Positions 1-6,940 of a DNA stretch of 64,000 nucleotides are shown here, piece by piece (position 1 is the stretch's first letter; each line of letters begins with the position of its first letter). The notes below the pieces were generated by a model. The model made no database searches. It was not told the DNA's origin and worked only from the letters and a program-made list of their open reading frames with translations. Both the position numbers and the translations under genes were made by a program. Origin of the DNA: an uncultured delta proteobacterium (GTDB taxonomy: Bacteria; Desulfobacterota; Desulfovibrionia; Desulfovibrionales; Desulfovibrionaceae); assembly GCA_903843965.1 (NCBI GenBank), contig CAIMRY010000029.1, forward strand, positions 124,001 to 188,000. The letters run 5' to 3'.

Positions 1-315
1 CGCGGCCTGCCGCTCACTGCGGCCATGGCCGCGCTCAAACGCCTGGCCGCAGCCGAAGGCGACGCCGTGAACAGGAAGAAGGCCCTGTTCTACCAGGAAT
101 TCATGCGCAATGTGGAGCAGAACGGGCGCATTCAGGAGATGGGCTTCATGTGCAGCTACTTTTTGGCCATGCACAACCCCATGCTGCCCCTGGAATACAC
201 GCCGCTGGGCCTGAAGCTCCTGGGCAAGGGCAAGCTGCACCTGGGCGGAGGCGCCCAGCGCGGCAGGCTGGGCCCGCTCTTCGCCAAGGTCCGCAGCATG
301 GAGGAAAGGCCATGA
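1..315 (+). CDS. Heterodisulfide reductase subunit C-like protein (5' end missing)
   Basis: The reading frame is open to the left edge, so only the last 104 residues are seen. The visible part has the typical HdrC C-terminus: a helical stretch ending in GFMCSYFLAMHNPMLPLEY and then a basic tail. The ferredoxin-type cysteine motifs that carry the two [4Fe-4S] clusters in this family would lie to the left of the window. HdrC normally passes electrons between an HdrA flavoprotein or membrane partner and the HdrB catalytic subunit. The stop overlaps the start of the HdrB-like gene as ATGA, so the two are translationally coupled. The partner (HdrA or a FloxABCD-type module) cannot be seen. Confidence 0.8.
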   Translation, partial: RGLPLTAAMAALKRLAAAEGDAVNRKKALFYQEFMRNVEQNGRIQEMGFMCSYFLAMHNPMLPLEYTPLGLKLLGKGKLHLGGGAQRGRLGPLFAKVRSMEERP

Positions 316-1214
316 AGTACGCCTACTACCCCGGATGTTCTCTTGGAACCAGCGCCGAGGAGTACGACGTCTCCACCCGCGAGGTGCTGCGGCGGCTCGA
401 CGTGGAGCTGGCGGACATCCCGGACTGGACCTGCTGCGGGGCCAGCGCAGCCGAACCTGTGAGCCGCCTGCTGACCCTGGCCCTGCCCGCCCGCAACCTG
501 GCCCTGGCCGAGCGCGAGGCGGCAGGGCTGGACATGCTCGTGCCGTGCAGCGCCTGCTACCTGAACCACCTGCGGGTGGGGCGCGAGTGCGCGGCGGACC
601 GCGCCCTGCCCGGCCGGATCAACGAGGCCCTGGGGGCCGAGGGGCTGCACTACGCGGGCAAGGTCCGCGTGCGGCACCTGCTGGATGTCCTGGCCGCCGA
701 CATAGGGCCCGAGGCCCTGGCCGCCCACGCCAGCCGCCGCCTGGAAGGGCTGACCGTGGCCCCGTACTACGGCTGCCAGGTCCTGCGGCCCTATGCCCTG
801 TTCGACGACGCCGAGCACCCCCGGTCCATGACTCCGCTCATCAGCGCCCTGGGCGCGCAGGTTTTGGACTGGAGCATGGGCGGCCGCTGCTGCGGGGCCT
901 CGCTCATGGCCACCCGGCGCGACGTGGCCCTGGCCTCCGTGGCCGCCATCCTCGAAGCCGCAGCCGGGGCCGACGTCATCGTCACGGTCTGCCCCATGTG
1001 CCAGATGAACCTGGAGGCCTACCAGAGCCAGGCGCACCACGCGGACACGATCTCGGTCCTGTACCTGCCCCAGCTTCTGGGGCTGGCCTTCGGGCTTTCA
1101 GACGATCAAGTGCTTTTGGGCAAGAACCTGGCGGTCACGGACGCGCTCAAGGGCAAGCTCCACGCCTGCCCGACCGCCGGACCAGAGCGGCAAACAACCC
1201 CAACAGGAGGGTAA
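312..1214 (+). CDS. Heterodisulfide reductase subunit B-like protein (two CCG domains)
   Basis: The protein has 300 residues. The ATG at 312 is chosen because it overlaps the previous stop and puts the diagnostic YYPGCSL motif at the N-terminus. It has two complete cysteine-rich CCG domains: C9, C41-C42, C79, C82 and C155, C193-C194, C227, C230. In characterised HdrB these ligate two noncubane [4Fe-4S] clusters that split a disulfide. In sulfate reducers such subunits move electrons between NADH or ferredoxin and a thiol carrier such as DsrC; the actual substrate here is inferred only. It forms an operon with the HdrC-like gene and probably with the downstream stress-protein and regulator genes, because the gaps are only 4 bases. 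Confidence 0.9.
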   Translation: MKYAYYPGCSLGTSAEEYDVSTREVLRRLDVELADIPDWTCCGASAAEPVSRLLTLALPARNLALAEREAAGLDMLVPCSACYLNHLRVGRECAADRALPGRINEALGAEGLHYAGKVRVRHLLDVLAADIGPEALAAHASRRLEGLTVAPYYGCQVLRPYALFDDAEHPRSMTPLISALGAQVLDWSMGGRCCGASLMATRRDVALASVAAILEAAAGADVIVTVCPMCQMNLEAYQSQAHHADTISVLYLPQLLGLAFGLSDDQVLLGKNLAVTDALKGKLHACPTAGPERQTTPTGG

Positions 1215-1218
1215 GCAC

Positions 1219-2181
1219 ATGTTCAAGGACATCCTCTTGGCCATCACTCCGTCTGAGCTGTGCGACTGCGCGGCGGACGCGGCCTTTCACTTCGCGCAGC
1301 GCTTCGAGTCCCGCCTGGTCATCGTGCACGTCTGCGGCATGGCCCAGGGCTGGGGCGACATGGAGTTCCTGGAGTCCTCCGGCGAGGTGGCCAAGATCAA
1401 GGCCTCGGTGGAGGAGTATTACAGCGAAAAGCTGCGCGGCGTGCCCGACTTCGAGATCAAGGTGGTGCCCGGCGTGCCCCATGTGGAGATTCTGCGCATC
1501 GCCCGCAAGATGAACGCGGACCTCGTGGTCATGGGGCCCCACACCAAGGAGTACGCCGAGCAGCGCTCGCGCATGTGGGGCATGACCGGCAGCACGCTGG
1601 AGCAGGTCAGCCAGAAGGCCGCCTGTCCGGTGATGATCGTGGCCAAGTCCACCCCGTACGGCGAGCACAACTTCCTGAACATCGTGGCGGCCACGGACTT
1701 CTCCGACCAGTCCGACTGCGCCGTGCACTACGGCGGGCAGATCGCCCGGCACTACAAGGCCGGGCTCACCGTGTTCCATTGCGTGGACTTGAGCGGCGAA
1801 ACCGGCCGCGTGTCCCTGGGGCATGATACGGTCAAGCGCGCCATCACCGAAAGCAGGGCCCGGCTGGAGGAGCGCTACGGCGACAAGCTGCGCGGCATCA
1901 CGAACAGCGCCTTCGAGTCCTGGGAAGGCATGCCGGCCATGGAGATCCTCAAGCTCGCGCGCATGCGCGAGGCCAACCTGATCCTCATGGCCCACCACAC
2001 CCGGGAGCGCGATCCGGAAAAGGCCTTCCTGGGCTCCACCGTGATCCAGGTGGCGCTGAACTCCCCGTGCCCGACCATCAGCGTGAACCGGCACTTCGAC
2101 CTGCGCTGCGGCCTGATGTACGACCAGACGGGCGCGGCAGTGGACACCTCGCACAAGGCAGCCGCCGACGCCGGAGGGTGA
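1219..2181 (+). CDS. Tandem universal stress protein (UspA family)
   Basis: This 320-residue cytoplasmic protein holds two UspA folds, roughly residues 1-150 and 155-300. The first starts MFKDILLAI and keeps the nucleotide-binding-like stretch GMTGSTLEQVSQKAACPVMI. The second has a shorter version ending LGSTVIQVALNSPCP. The family usually binds ATP or acts as a stress-linked regulator; no enzymatic role can be read from the sequence. An AGGAGGG ribosome site sits just before the start. It lies 4 bases after the HdrB-like gene and 4 before a response regulator. Stress proteins paired with response regulators also occur next to the Tmc electron-transfer complex in Desulfovibrio (known from related genomes), suggesting redox-linked control. 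Confidence 0.85.
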   Translation: MFKDILLAITPSELCDCAADAAFHFAQRFESRLVIVHVCGMAQGWGDMEFLESSGEVAKIKASVEEYYSEKLRGVPDFEIKVVPGVPHVEILRIARKMNADLVVMGPHTKEYAEQRSRMWGMTGSTLEQVSQKAACPVMIVAKSTPYGEHNFLNIVAATDFSDQSDCAVHYGGQIARHYKAGLTVFHCVDLSGETGRVSLGHDTVKRAITESRARLEERYGDKLRGITNSAFESWEGMPAMEILKLARMREANLILMAHHTRERDPEKAFLGSTVIQVALNSPCPTISVNRHFDLRCGLMYDQTGAAVDTSHKAAADAGG

Positions 2182-2185
2182 CATC

Positions 2186-2578
2186 ATGTCCGAGCCGACC
2201 AAGGTGCTTGTGGTGGACGACGAAAAGCGCTTTGCCGACAACATGGCCAGGCTGCTTGAGGTCAACGGCCTTCAGGCCGGAAAGGTCTACAGCGGGGAGG
2301 AGGCCCTGGCGGAGCTCGGCAGGAGCGCCTACGATGTCGTGCTCCTGGACATGCGCCTGCCGGGCCTTACCGGCAAGGGCACCCTGGAGCGCCTGCGGCA
2401 GGCCGGGGTGAGCGCCAAGGTCATCGTGGTCACCGGGCACGCCTCGGCCGACGACGCTGCGGAGCTCATCCGGCTCGGGGCCTTCGACTACATCCTCAAG
2501 CCGTGCAAGACCGAAAAGATCCTGGACCTGATCGACAGGGCCCGCAGGAAGAAGCAGGAGGAGGAGCGCGCCGGCTAG
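2186..2578 (+). CDS. Single-domain response regulator (receiver only)
   Basis: The 130 residues form one receiver domain with no output domain. The acidic pair D11-D12, phospho-acceptor D55 (in VVLLDMRLPG), T83 and K105 (in ILKPCKTEK) are all present, so it should be phosphorylatable. The C-terminus is a short charged tail (RRKKQEEE). Stand-alone receivers act by protein-protein contact or as phosphorelay intermediates. The cognate kinase is not in view. The gene is coupled to the Usp gene upstream and lies 37 bases before an Fe-S electron-transfer protein, an arrangement that resembles the rrf/hmc or tmc neighbourhoods of Desulfovibrio. Confidence 0.88.
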   Translation: MSEPTKVLVVDDEKRFADNMARLLEVNGLQAGKVYSGEEALAELGRSAYDVVLLDMRLPGLTGKGTLERLRQAGVSAKVIVVTGHASADDAAELIRLGAFDYILKPCKTEKILDLIDRARRKKQEEERAG

Positions 2579-2615
2579 AAAGTGGGCCGACGCGCCTTCC
2601 GAGGGGGGAAACGCC

Positions 2616-3962
2616 ATGGAGATCGTGAGCGTGCACAGCAGGGCGGAGACCGTGATCCCCGCCAGCCTGACGGAAGAGATCCGCCAGCATCTGGCCAAGT
2701 TCGACTTCAGCGCCTGCGTGGCCTGCGGGGCGTGCAGCAGCGGCTGCCCCACCACCAACGCCCCGGACAACGAGGGCTGGAACGTCCGCAAGGTCATACG
2801 CATGCTGGCCTACGGCCTGGTGGACGAGGTGGTGGCCTCCAACTTCCCCTGGCTGTGCACCGGCTGCGGCCGCTGCGCATACGCCTGCCCCATGGGTGTC
2901 GACATCGTGCCGGTGATGCTGCACATGAAGCACCTGCGCCCGCGCGACAAGGTGCCCGGCGTGCTGCAAAAGGGCACCACCAACAACCTGGAAAGCGGCA
3001 ACAACATGGCCATTCCCCGGGACGACTACCTCCAGGGCATGGCCGAGCTTGGGCAGCAGCTCTCCGACGAGGACTGTCCCGGCTTCTACGTGCCCGTGGA
3101 CCGCATGGGAGCGGACATCCTCTTCTTCCCCAACTCCAAGGAGGTCTACGGCGACTTCGAGGACCAGTTCTGGTGGTGGAAGATCTTCTACGCCGCGCAC
3201 GAGAACTGGACCGTGCCCTCCGAGGGCTGGGAGGCTGTGGACTGGGCCCTGTTCACCGGCAACTACGAGGGCATCCGCGCCCTGGCCGAACGCAAGATCA
3301 GCTACATCAAGCGCCAGGGCATCAAGCGCATGATCATGCCGGACTGCGGCGGCGGGTCCTACGGCTGCCGCACGGGCATGAAGTCCTGCGTGGAGTTGAA
3401 CGAGGAGAACCGGGTCAACTTCATCTACCTGTACGAGTACCTGCAGGAGCTCATCCAGCAGGGCCGCATCCGGCTGGACAAGAGCGTGCATGCGGGCAGG
3501 CGCTTCACCTGGCACGACTCCTGTAAGCATGGCCGCGAGCTCTTGAAGCACTACGGCCAGGCCTTCTTCGACGAGCCGCGCTTCATCCTCTCCCAGTGCG
3601 TGGACGACTTTGTGGAGATGACGCCCAACCGCGAGGCCAACTATTGCTGCGGCGCTGGCGGCGGCAACTGGCCCGGGCCCTTTGAGAAGCAGTCGGCCTT
3701 CCACGGCCGCTACAAGGCGGACCAGATACGGCGCACAGGCGCGGACGTGGTGGTGGTGGGCTGCTCCAACTGCCGCGACCAGATCATGAAGCGGCTGCCC
3801 AAGTACTACAAGGATCTCAAGTATGAGGTGAAGTATCTGTGGCAGGTGGTGGCCGAGGCGCTGGTCATAGAGCCCTGGGCCGAGGAAGAGGCCGCGCGGG
3901 CTGCGGAGCTGGCCAGCGCCCAGTGGGCGGCCTTCGGCATCGACCCGGAGCAGGGGCTGTAG
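2616..3962 (+). CDS. HdrD/HmcF/TmcB-like iron-sulfur protein
   Basis: This 448-residue protein combines an HdrC-like N-terminus with a CCG-type C-terminus. Two ferredoxin motifs are complete: C34, C37, C40, C44 and C81, C84, C87, C91. Farther on, C344-C345 (YCCGAGGGNWPG) and C383-C386 (GCSNC) make a CCG cluster site. The family (HdrD, DsrK, HmcF, TmcB) sits on the cytoplasmic face of membrane redox complexes and passes electrons to a disulfide-type acceptor. No membrane or cytochrome subunit lies downstream here, so its membrane partner must be the upstream Hdr pair or be encoded elsewhere. It is preceded by a GAGGGGGGAAA ribosome site. The choice between HmcF-like and TmcB-like needs a tree. 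Confidence 0.8.
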   Translation: MEIVSVHSRAETVIPASLTEEIRQHLAKFDFSACVACGACSSGCPTTNAPDNEGWNVRKVIRMLAYGLVDEVVASNFPWLCTGCGRCAYACPMGVDIVPVMLHMKHLRPRDKVPGVLQKGTTNNLESGNNMAIPRDDYLQGMAELGQQLSDEDCPGFYVPVDRMGADILFFPNSKEVYGDFEDQFWWWKIFYAAHENWTVPSEGWEAVDWALFTGNYEGIRALAERKISYIKRQGIKRMIMPDCGGGSYGCRTGMKSCVELNEENRVNFIYLYEYLQELIQQGRIRLDKSVHAGRRFTWHDSCKHGRELLKHYGQAFFDEPRFILSQCVDDFVEMTPNREANYCCGAGGGNWPGPFEKQSAFHGRYKADQIRRTGADVVVVGCSNCRDQIMKRLPKYYKDLKYEVKYLWQVVAEALVIEPWAEEEAARAAELASAQWAAFGIDPEQGL

Positions 3963-4373
3963 GCCGGGCGTCCGCGCCGCCGTCCACCGAGCGGCCCTGC
4001 CCTGCATGGTGGGGCCGTGGAGACCGGCGGCGGCGTGGACCACGCCCCTGATCGGGCGGCAGGAGCGCTTCTGTCTGTTCTGTGCGGCCCCGCGTGTGAA
4101 GACCATTCAGCCCCTGCGCGCGCCACCCCGCAAGGCGCCCACACAGGGCGAACGGCCCCCAAAGGCCGCCTTGCGCAGCGCCTGCCCAGAACTGGCGCAG
4201 TCTTCCTGAATGCCCTTCAAGAGACCGGGGGACAATTCCCTTCAGCTCCCGCCGGGCAAATCACGCCGGGCAAATCACACCGGTAATACCACGGGCCGCC
4301 CGCGCAGGATGGCCCTTTTCGCCGCCTGCCGAAGCGCACGCAAAAGACATGGCGATCTTTGCCACCAATTTTC
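3963..4373. other. Gene-free interval before tRNA-Ala
   Basis: No credible gene is seen in this stretch of about 410 bases. The open frames lack family-like sequence and plausible ribosome sites. Its notable content is the partial tRNA-Ala copy listed separately. Two short direct repeats (GCCGGGCAAATCACGCCGGGCAAATC) follow that fragment at about 4251-4276. Confidence 0.6.
4208..4253 (+). pseudogene. Decayed 3' half of a tRNA-Ala gene
   Basis: This stretch aligns with the anticodon-arm-to-acceptor half of the intact tRNA-Ala about 240 bases downstream, in the same orientation. Shared blocks include TTCAAGAG, CAATTCCCT and CAGCTCC, with about eight mismatches and a one-base deletion by eye. 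The 5' half is not convincingly present, and the anticodon region reads CCC instead of GGC. It cannot fold into a full tRNA. It may be the relic of a tandem tRNA duplication, or an attachment-site copy left by an integrated element that used tRNA-Ala. Confidence 0.6.
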
Positions 4374-4403
4374 TTGACACTTCCCCCTGCCTCCAGCTAG
4401 ACA
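4374..4403 (+). promoter_or_regulatory. Sigma-70-type promoter of tRNA-Ala
   Basis: A perfect -35 box TTGACA at 4374-4379 is followed after 18 bases by TAGACA at 4398-4403. The tRNA starts 18 bases after the -10 box, a usual distance for a stable RNA promoter. Confidence 0.6.
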
Positions 4404-4420
4404 TACCTTCCCAACGCCGT

Positions 4421-4496
<76 letters not shown>

Positions 4497-4505
4497 GAAA
4501 GATCA

Positions 4506-4541
4506 AGGGCTTGCGATTATGTTCGCAGGCCCTTTTTCTTT
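4506..4541 (+). terminator. Rho-independent terminator after tRNA-Ala
   Basis: A 10-bp stem pairs AGGGCTTGCG (4506-4515) with CGCAGGCCCT (4524-4533), with one G-T pair and an 8-base loop. It is followed directly by TTTTCTTT. Confidence 0.9.
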
Positions 4542-5249
4542 GGCGCACTACATCTTTGCACTACATTTTTCGCGCGGCCTTAACCGGCTTGACCAGCCGC
4601 AGGGGTGCTCCCATCGCCGTCCCGAGCTTCGGCAGCAGTAAACGCGCGCGCGATTCGGCACTGATCGGCGCGCGCGTTTATTCGTGCAGGCACGCGGCAG
4701 CCGTCTCTGCAAGCGCGCAACCAAAATGAGAATCCGGTTCACTCAATTTGAGAATGCGGGCCGGGGGTTGCGAGGCCTCGGGCCCGCTCTTTGCTGCGCG
4801 TGCGCGCACGTGGTTCACCCGTCTGTCTCCGGCTTCAGATAGGGCCGCACGGGCAGACGCAGGCGGGCCCGCCGTTAGCGTCCACGGACGTGGTGGAAAT
4901 TCCAAGGCGCCCGAGGGGACAGGGATATCCCCCTGGGCGAATCGGCGGAGGTGGTCATCGGGCCATCTGGTTGCATGGTGGAGTTACGAAGCAACACCAA
5001 CAGCGGCTTGAGCAGCACCCAGGCGACCCATTGGAATCAAACATGACATCAAAATGGCCACTACGGCGGGAATGATTTCCCCCGACCCCCCATTTGCTTG
5101 CTGCGATCATCTCCGGCGGTCCCCGCCAAGGATGAGCGCAGCCAATCGGGGATTCCAAAGGGCCTCAGGCCCTTTGGCCGCCGGAGGCCCTCTTCTCCCT
5201 GCGGGGTCCAGGGGCAGCGCCCCTGGCCTGCGGAGCATCTTCCTCCCGC
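4542..5249. other. Gene-free, possibly decayed mobile DNA
   Basis: About 700 bases contain no believable gene. The region holds a 12-bp inverted repeat (listed separately), two nearby TGAGAAT boxes at about 4725-4755 that resemble insertion-sequence end repeats, and a stretch at about 4980-5090 whose base pattern differs from its neighbours. With the tRNA fragment upstream, this looks like a scar of past integration. No transposase reading frame can be reconstructed, so this is only a suggestion. Confidence 0.35.
4639..4680. repeat. 12-bp inverted repeat (long hairpin)
   Basis: TAAACGCGCGCG (4639-4650) and CGCGCGCGTTTA (4669-4680) are exact reverse complements separated by 18 bases. No T-run follows on either strand, so it does not look like a terminator. 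Alternating CG could also favour unusual DNA structure. Its function is unknown. Confidence 0.7.
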
Positions 5250-5876
5250 CTACAGCATGTCGTGCATGAAGAACGGGTTGTGCGTGCGTTCGGAGTCCAC
5301 GGTGGTCTCCAGCCCGTGGCCGGAATAGAGCACGGTGTCGCCCGGCAGAGTGAAGATCTGCTGCTCCACCGACTGTTTCAGCCTGGCCGTGCTGCCGCCG
5401 GGGAAGTCCGTGCGGCCCACGGAGCGGTAGAAGATGAGGTCGCCCACAAAGGCCGCGCCCGCCTGGGGGAAATAGTAGGTCAGGCTGCCGGGCGAGTGGC
5501 CAGGCGTGGCCAGGCACTGGCACTCCAGCCCGGCGAAGGTCGCCTGGCCCAGAGGCGCTGGGCTGCTGGCAAAGGGCTCCACCCGGGGCAGGCCGAACAT
5601 CCCGCCCGCGCCCAGCTCGGTCTGCATCAGCTCCGCGTCGCCCGGGGGCGAAAGCACGGCCGCGCCCGTGGTCCGGTTGAGCGCCGCGCAGCCGTAGATG
5701 TGGTCGAAGTGCAGGTGCGTGACCAGGATGTGCGTGAGGGTGAGTTTGTTGTCGCGCAGGTGCGTGAGCACCTCGGCGGGGTCGCCGCCGGGGTCCACGA
5801 CCACGGCCAGACCCGCGTGGGAGAGCACATGGCAGTTGGTTTCCAGCGGGCCGAGGTTGAACGATTCAATGTGCAT
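5250..5876 (-). CDS. Metallo-beta-lactamase-fold hydrolase (glyoxalase II-like)
   Basis: The protein has 208 residues. The ATG at 5876 is chosen because the fold begins MHIESFNLGPLETNCHV; longer in-frame extension gives non-family sequence. The dinuclear metal site is clear: H54, H56, D58 and H59 in THLHFDHIYG, with a later GHSPGS motif and the C-terminal SGHG. Such small YcbL-type members hydrolyse thioesters such as S-lactoylglutathione-like compounds, but the substrate cannot be told. It is a cytoplasmic stand-alone gene, divergent from the molybdoenzyme gene at 6010. Confidence 0.88.
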   Translation of the reverse strand: MHIESFNLGPLETNCHVLSHAGLAVVVDPGGDPAEVLTHLRDNKLTLTHILVTHLHFDHIYGCAALNRTTGAAVLSPPGDAELMQTELGAGGMFGLPRVEPFASSPAPLGQATFAGLECQCLATPGHSPGSLTYYFPQAGAAFVGDLIFYRSVGRTDFPGGSTARLKQSVEQQIFTLPGDTVLYSGHGLETTVDSERTHNPFFMHDML

Positions 5877-6009
5877 GGGAAGGGCCTCCGCGGGCAGTCG
5901 GGCGTTGTTGCCGGGGCAGAGTAGCCGGGCCGGGTCCGCTTGGCAAGCTGGCCCTTCCCAAGCCGGCCCGGCGGTCTTATCTCTTGCGGAGCAACCAAAG
6001 GAGCAGCAC

Positions 6010-6786
6010 ATGCCAAATGCCCCAAGGCCGCCCGAGGGCGCGCCCACGATCCACCCGACGATCCACCTTTCGCGCCGTGGCTTTTTCGGCGTGCTGGCCG
6101 TGCTGGCCGCCTCTGCCGGGGCCTATGCCTGGGGACTTTTGCCCGTGCGCGCCCGCGCGGCCTTTGAAAAACGCTTCCCCACGCGCACGGTGGAGCGGCC
6201 GGAGTTCCGCTTCGACCCCGCGAGCGGCGAGATCATCTGGCGCGATGGCCGCCGCGAACCCTATGCCCTGACCCTGGACGGACTGGTGCAGGCCCCGGCG
6301 GCCTTGAGCTACCGCGAGCTGCGCGCCCTGCCCCAGGTGCGGCGCACGCTGGATTTCCATTGCGTGGAGGGCTGGAGCGTGGCCGACGCGCCCTGGGGCG
6401 GCGTGGAGTTCCGCGAACTCTTCGCCCGGGTCGCGATCCTGCCCCAGGCCAGGCACGCCGTGTTCCACTCCCTGGGCAGCACCGAGGACGCAGGCGGGCT
6501 GACGCACTACGTGGAGTCCCTGCCCCTGGCCGACCTGCTGAACCCGGCCCTGCAGGCCCTGCTGGCCCTGGACCTGGAGGGCGCGCCCCTGCCGGACCAG
6601 CGCGGCGCCCCGGCCCGCGTGGTCAGCCCCTTTGACCTGGCGTACAAGAGCATCAAGTTCGTGCACCGCGTGGAGTTCACCGAGGCCGCTGTGCCGGGCT
6701 GGTGGACCAGGGCCAACCCCGTCTACCCCGTGGAGGCCCCGGTGGAAAAGAACCGCCTGCGCACCCCGGACCCCCGCCACGGCTGA
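6010..6786 (+). CDS. Tat-exported molybdopterin-dependent oxidoreductase (SUOX/MsrP-like fold)
   Basis: The protein has 258 residues. The start at 6010 follows an AAAGGAG site by 8 bases. The N-terminus carries a twin-arginine signal (SRRGFFG) and one hydrophobic segment, so the folded enzyme is exported or membrane-anchored. The core is the oxidoreductase molybdopterin-binding domain; C118 in LDFHCVEGWS matches the conserved cysteine that ligates molybdenum in sulfite oxidase and MsrP. The length is shorter than typical MsrP. Substrates of this subfamily are mostly unknown. Tat dependence links it to the tatBC gene at 21036, and molybdate or tungstate supply to the tup operon at 57263. Confidence 0.85.
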   Translation: MPNAPRPPEGAPTIHPTIHLSRRGFFGVLAVLAASAGAYAWGLLPVRARAAFEKRFPTRTVERPEFRFDPASGEIIWRDGRREPYALTLDGLVQAPAALSYRELRALPQVRRTLDFHCVEGWSVADAPWGGVEFRELFARVAILPQARHAVFHSLGSTEDAGGLTHYVESLPLADLLNPALQALLALDLEGAPLPDQRGAPARVVSPFDLAYKSIKFVHRVEFTEAAVPGWWTRANPVYPVEAPVEKNRLRTPDPRHG

Positions 6787-6852
6787 CCGCTAGCCGTGCA
6801 GCAGCGCTCCCCGGAGCCTACGTATCATCATCACTGATCTCATATTTCCACT

Positions 6853-6881
6853 TTGCATGTTGCGCCCTATTTGATTAGAAT
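6853..6881 (+). promoter_or_regulatory. Sigma-70-type promoter for the GGDEF-EAL gene
   Basis: TTGCAT (6853-6858) and TAGAAT (6876-6881) are separated by exactly 17 bases, in a locally AT-richer stretch about 60 bases before the start codon. Confidence 0.6.
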
Positions 6882-6940
6882 GCCAGACGGCAGCACTTCT
6901 CCGGCAACCAACGGGGTCAAACCGCTGCCCACGAGGCCGC

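Noticed and set aside
4639-4680. Terminator
   Set aside because: The stem is strong, but no T-run follows on either strand.
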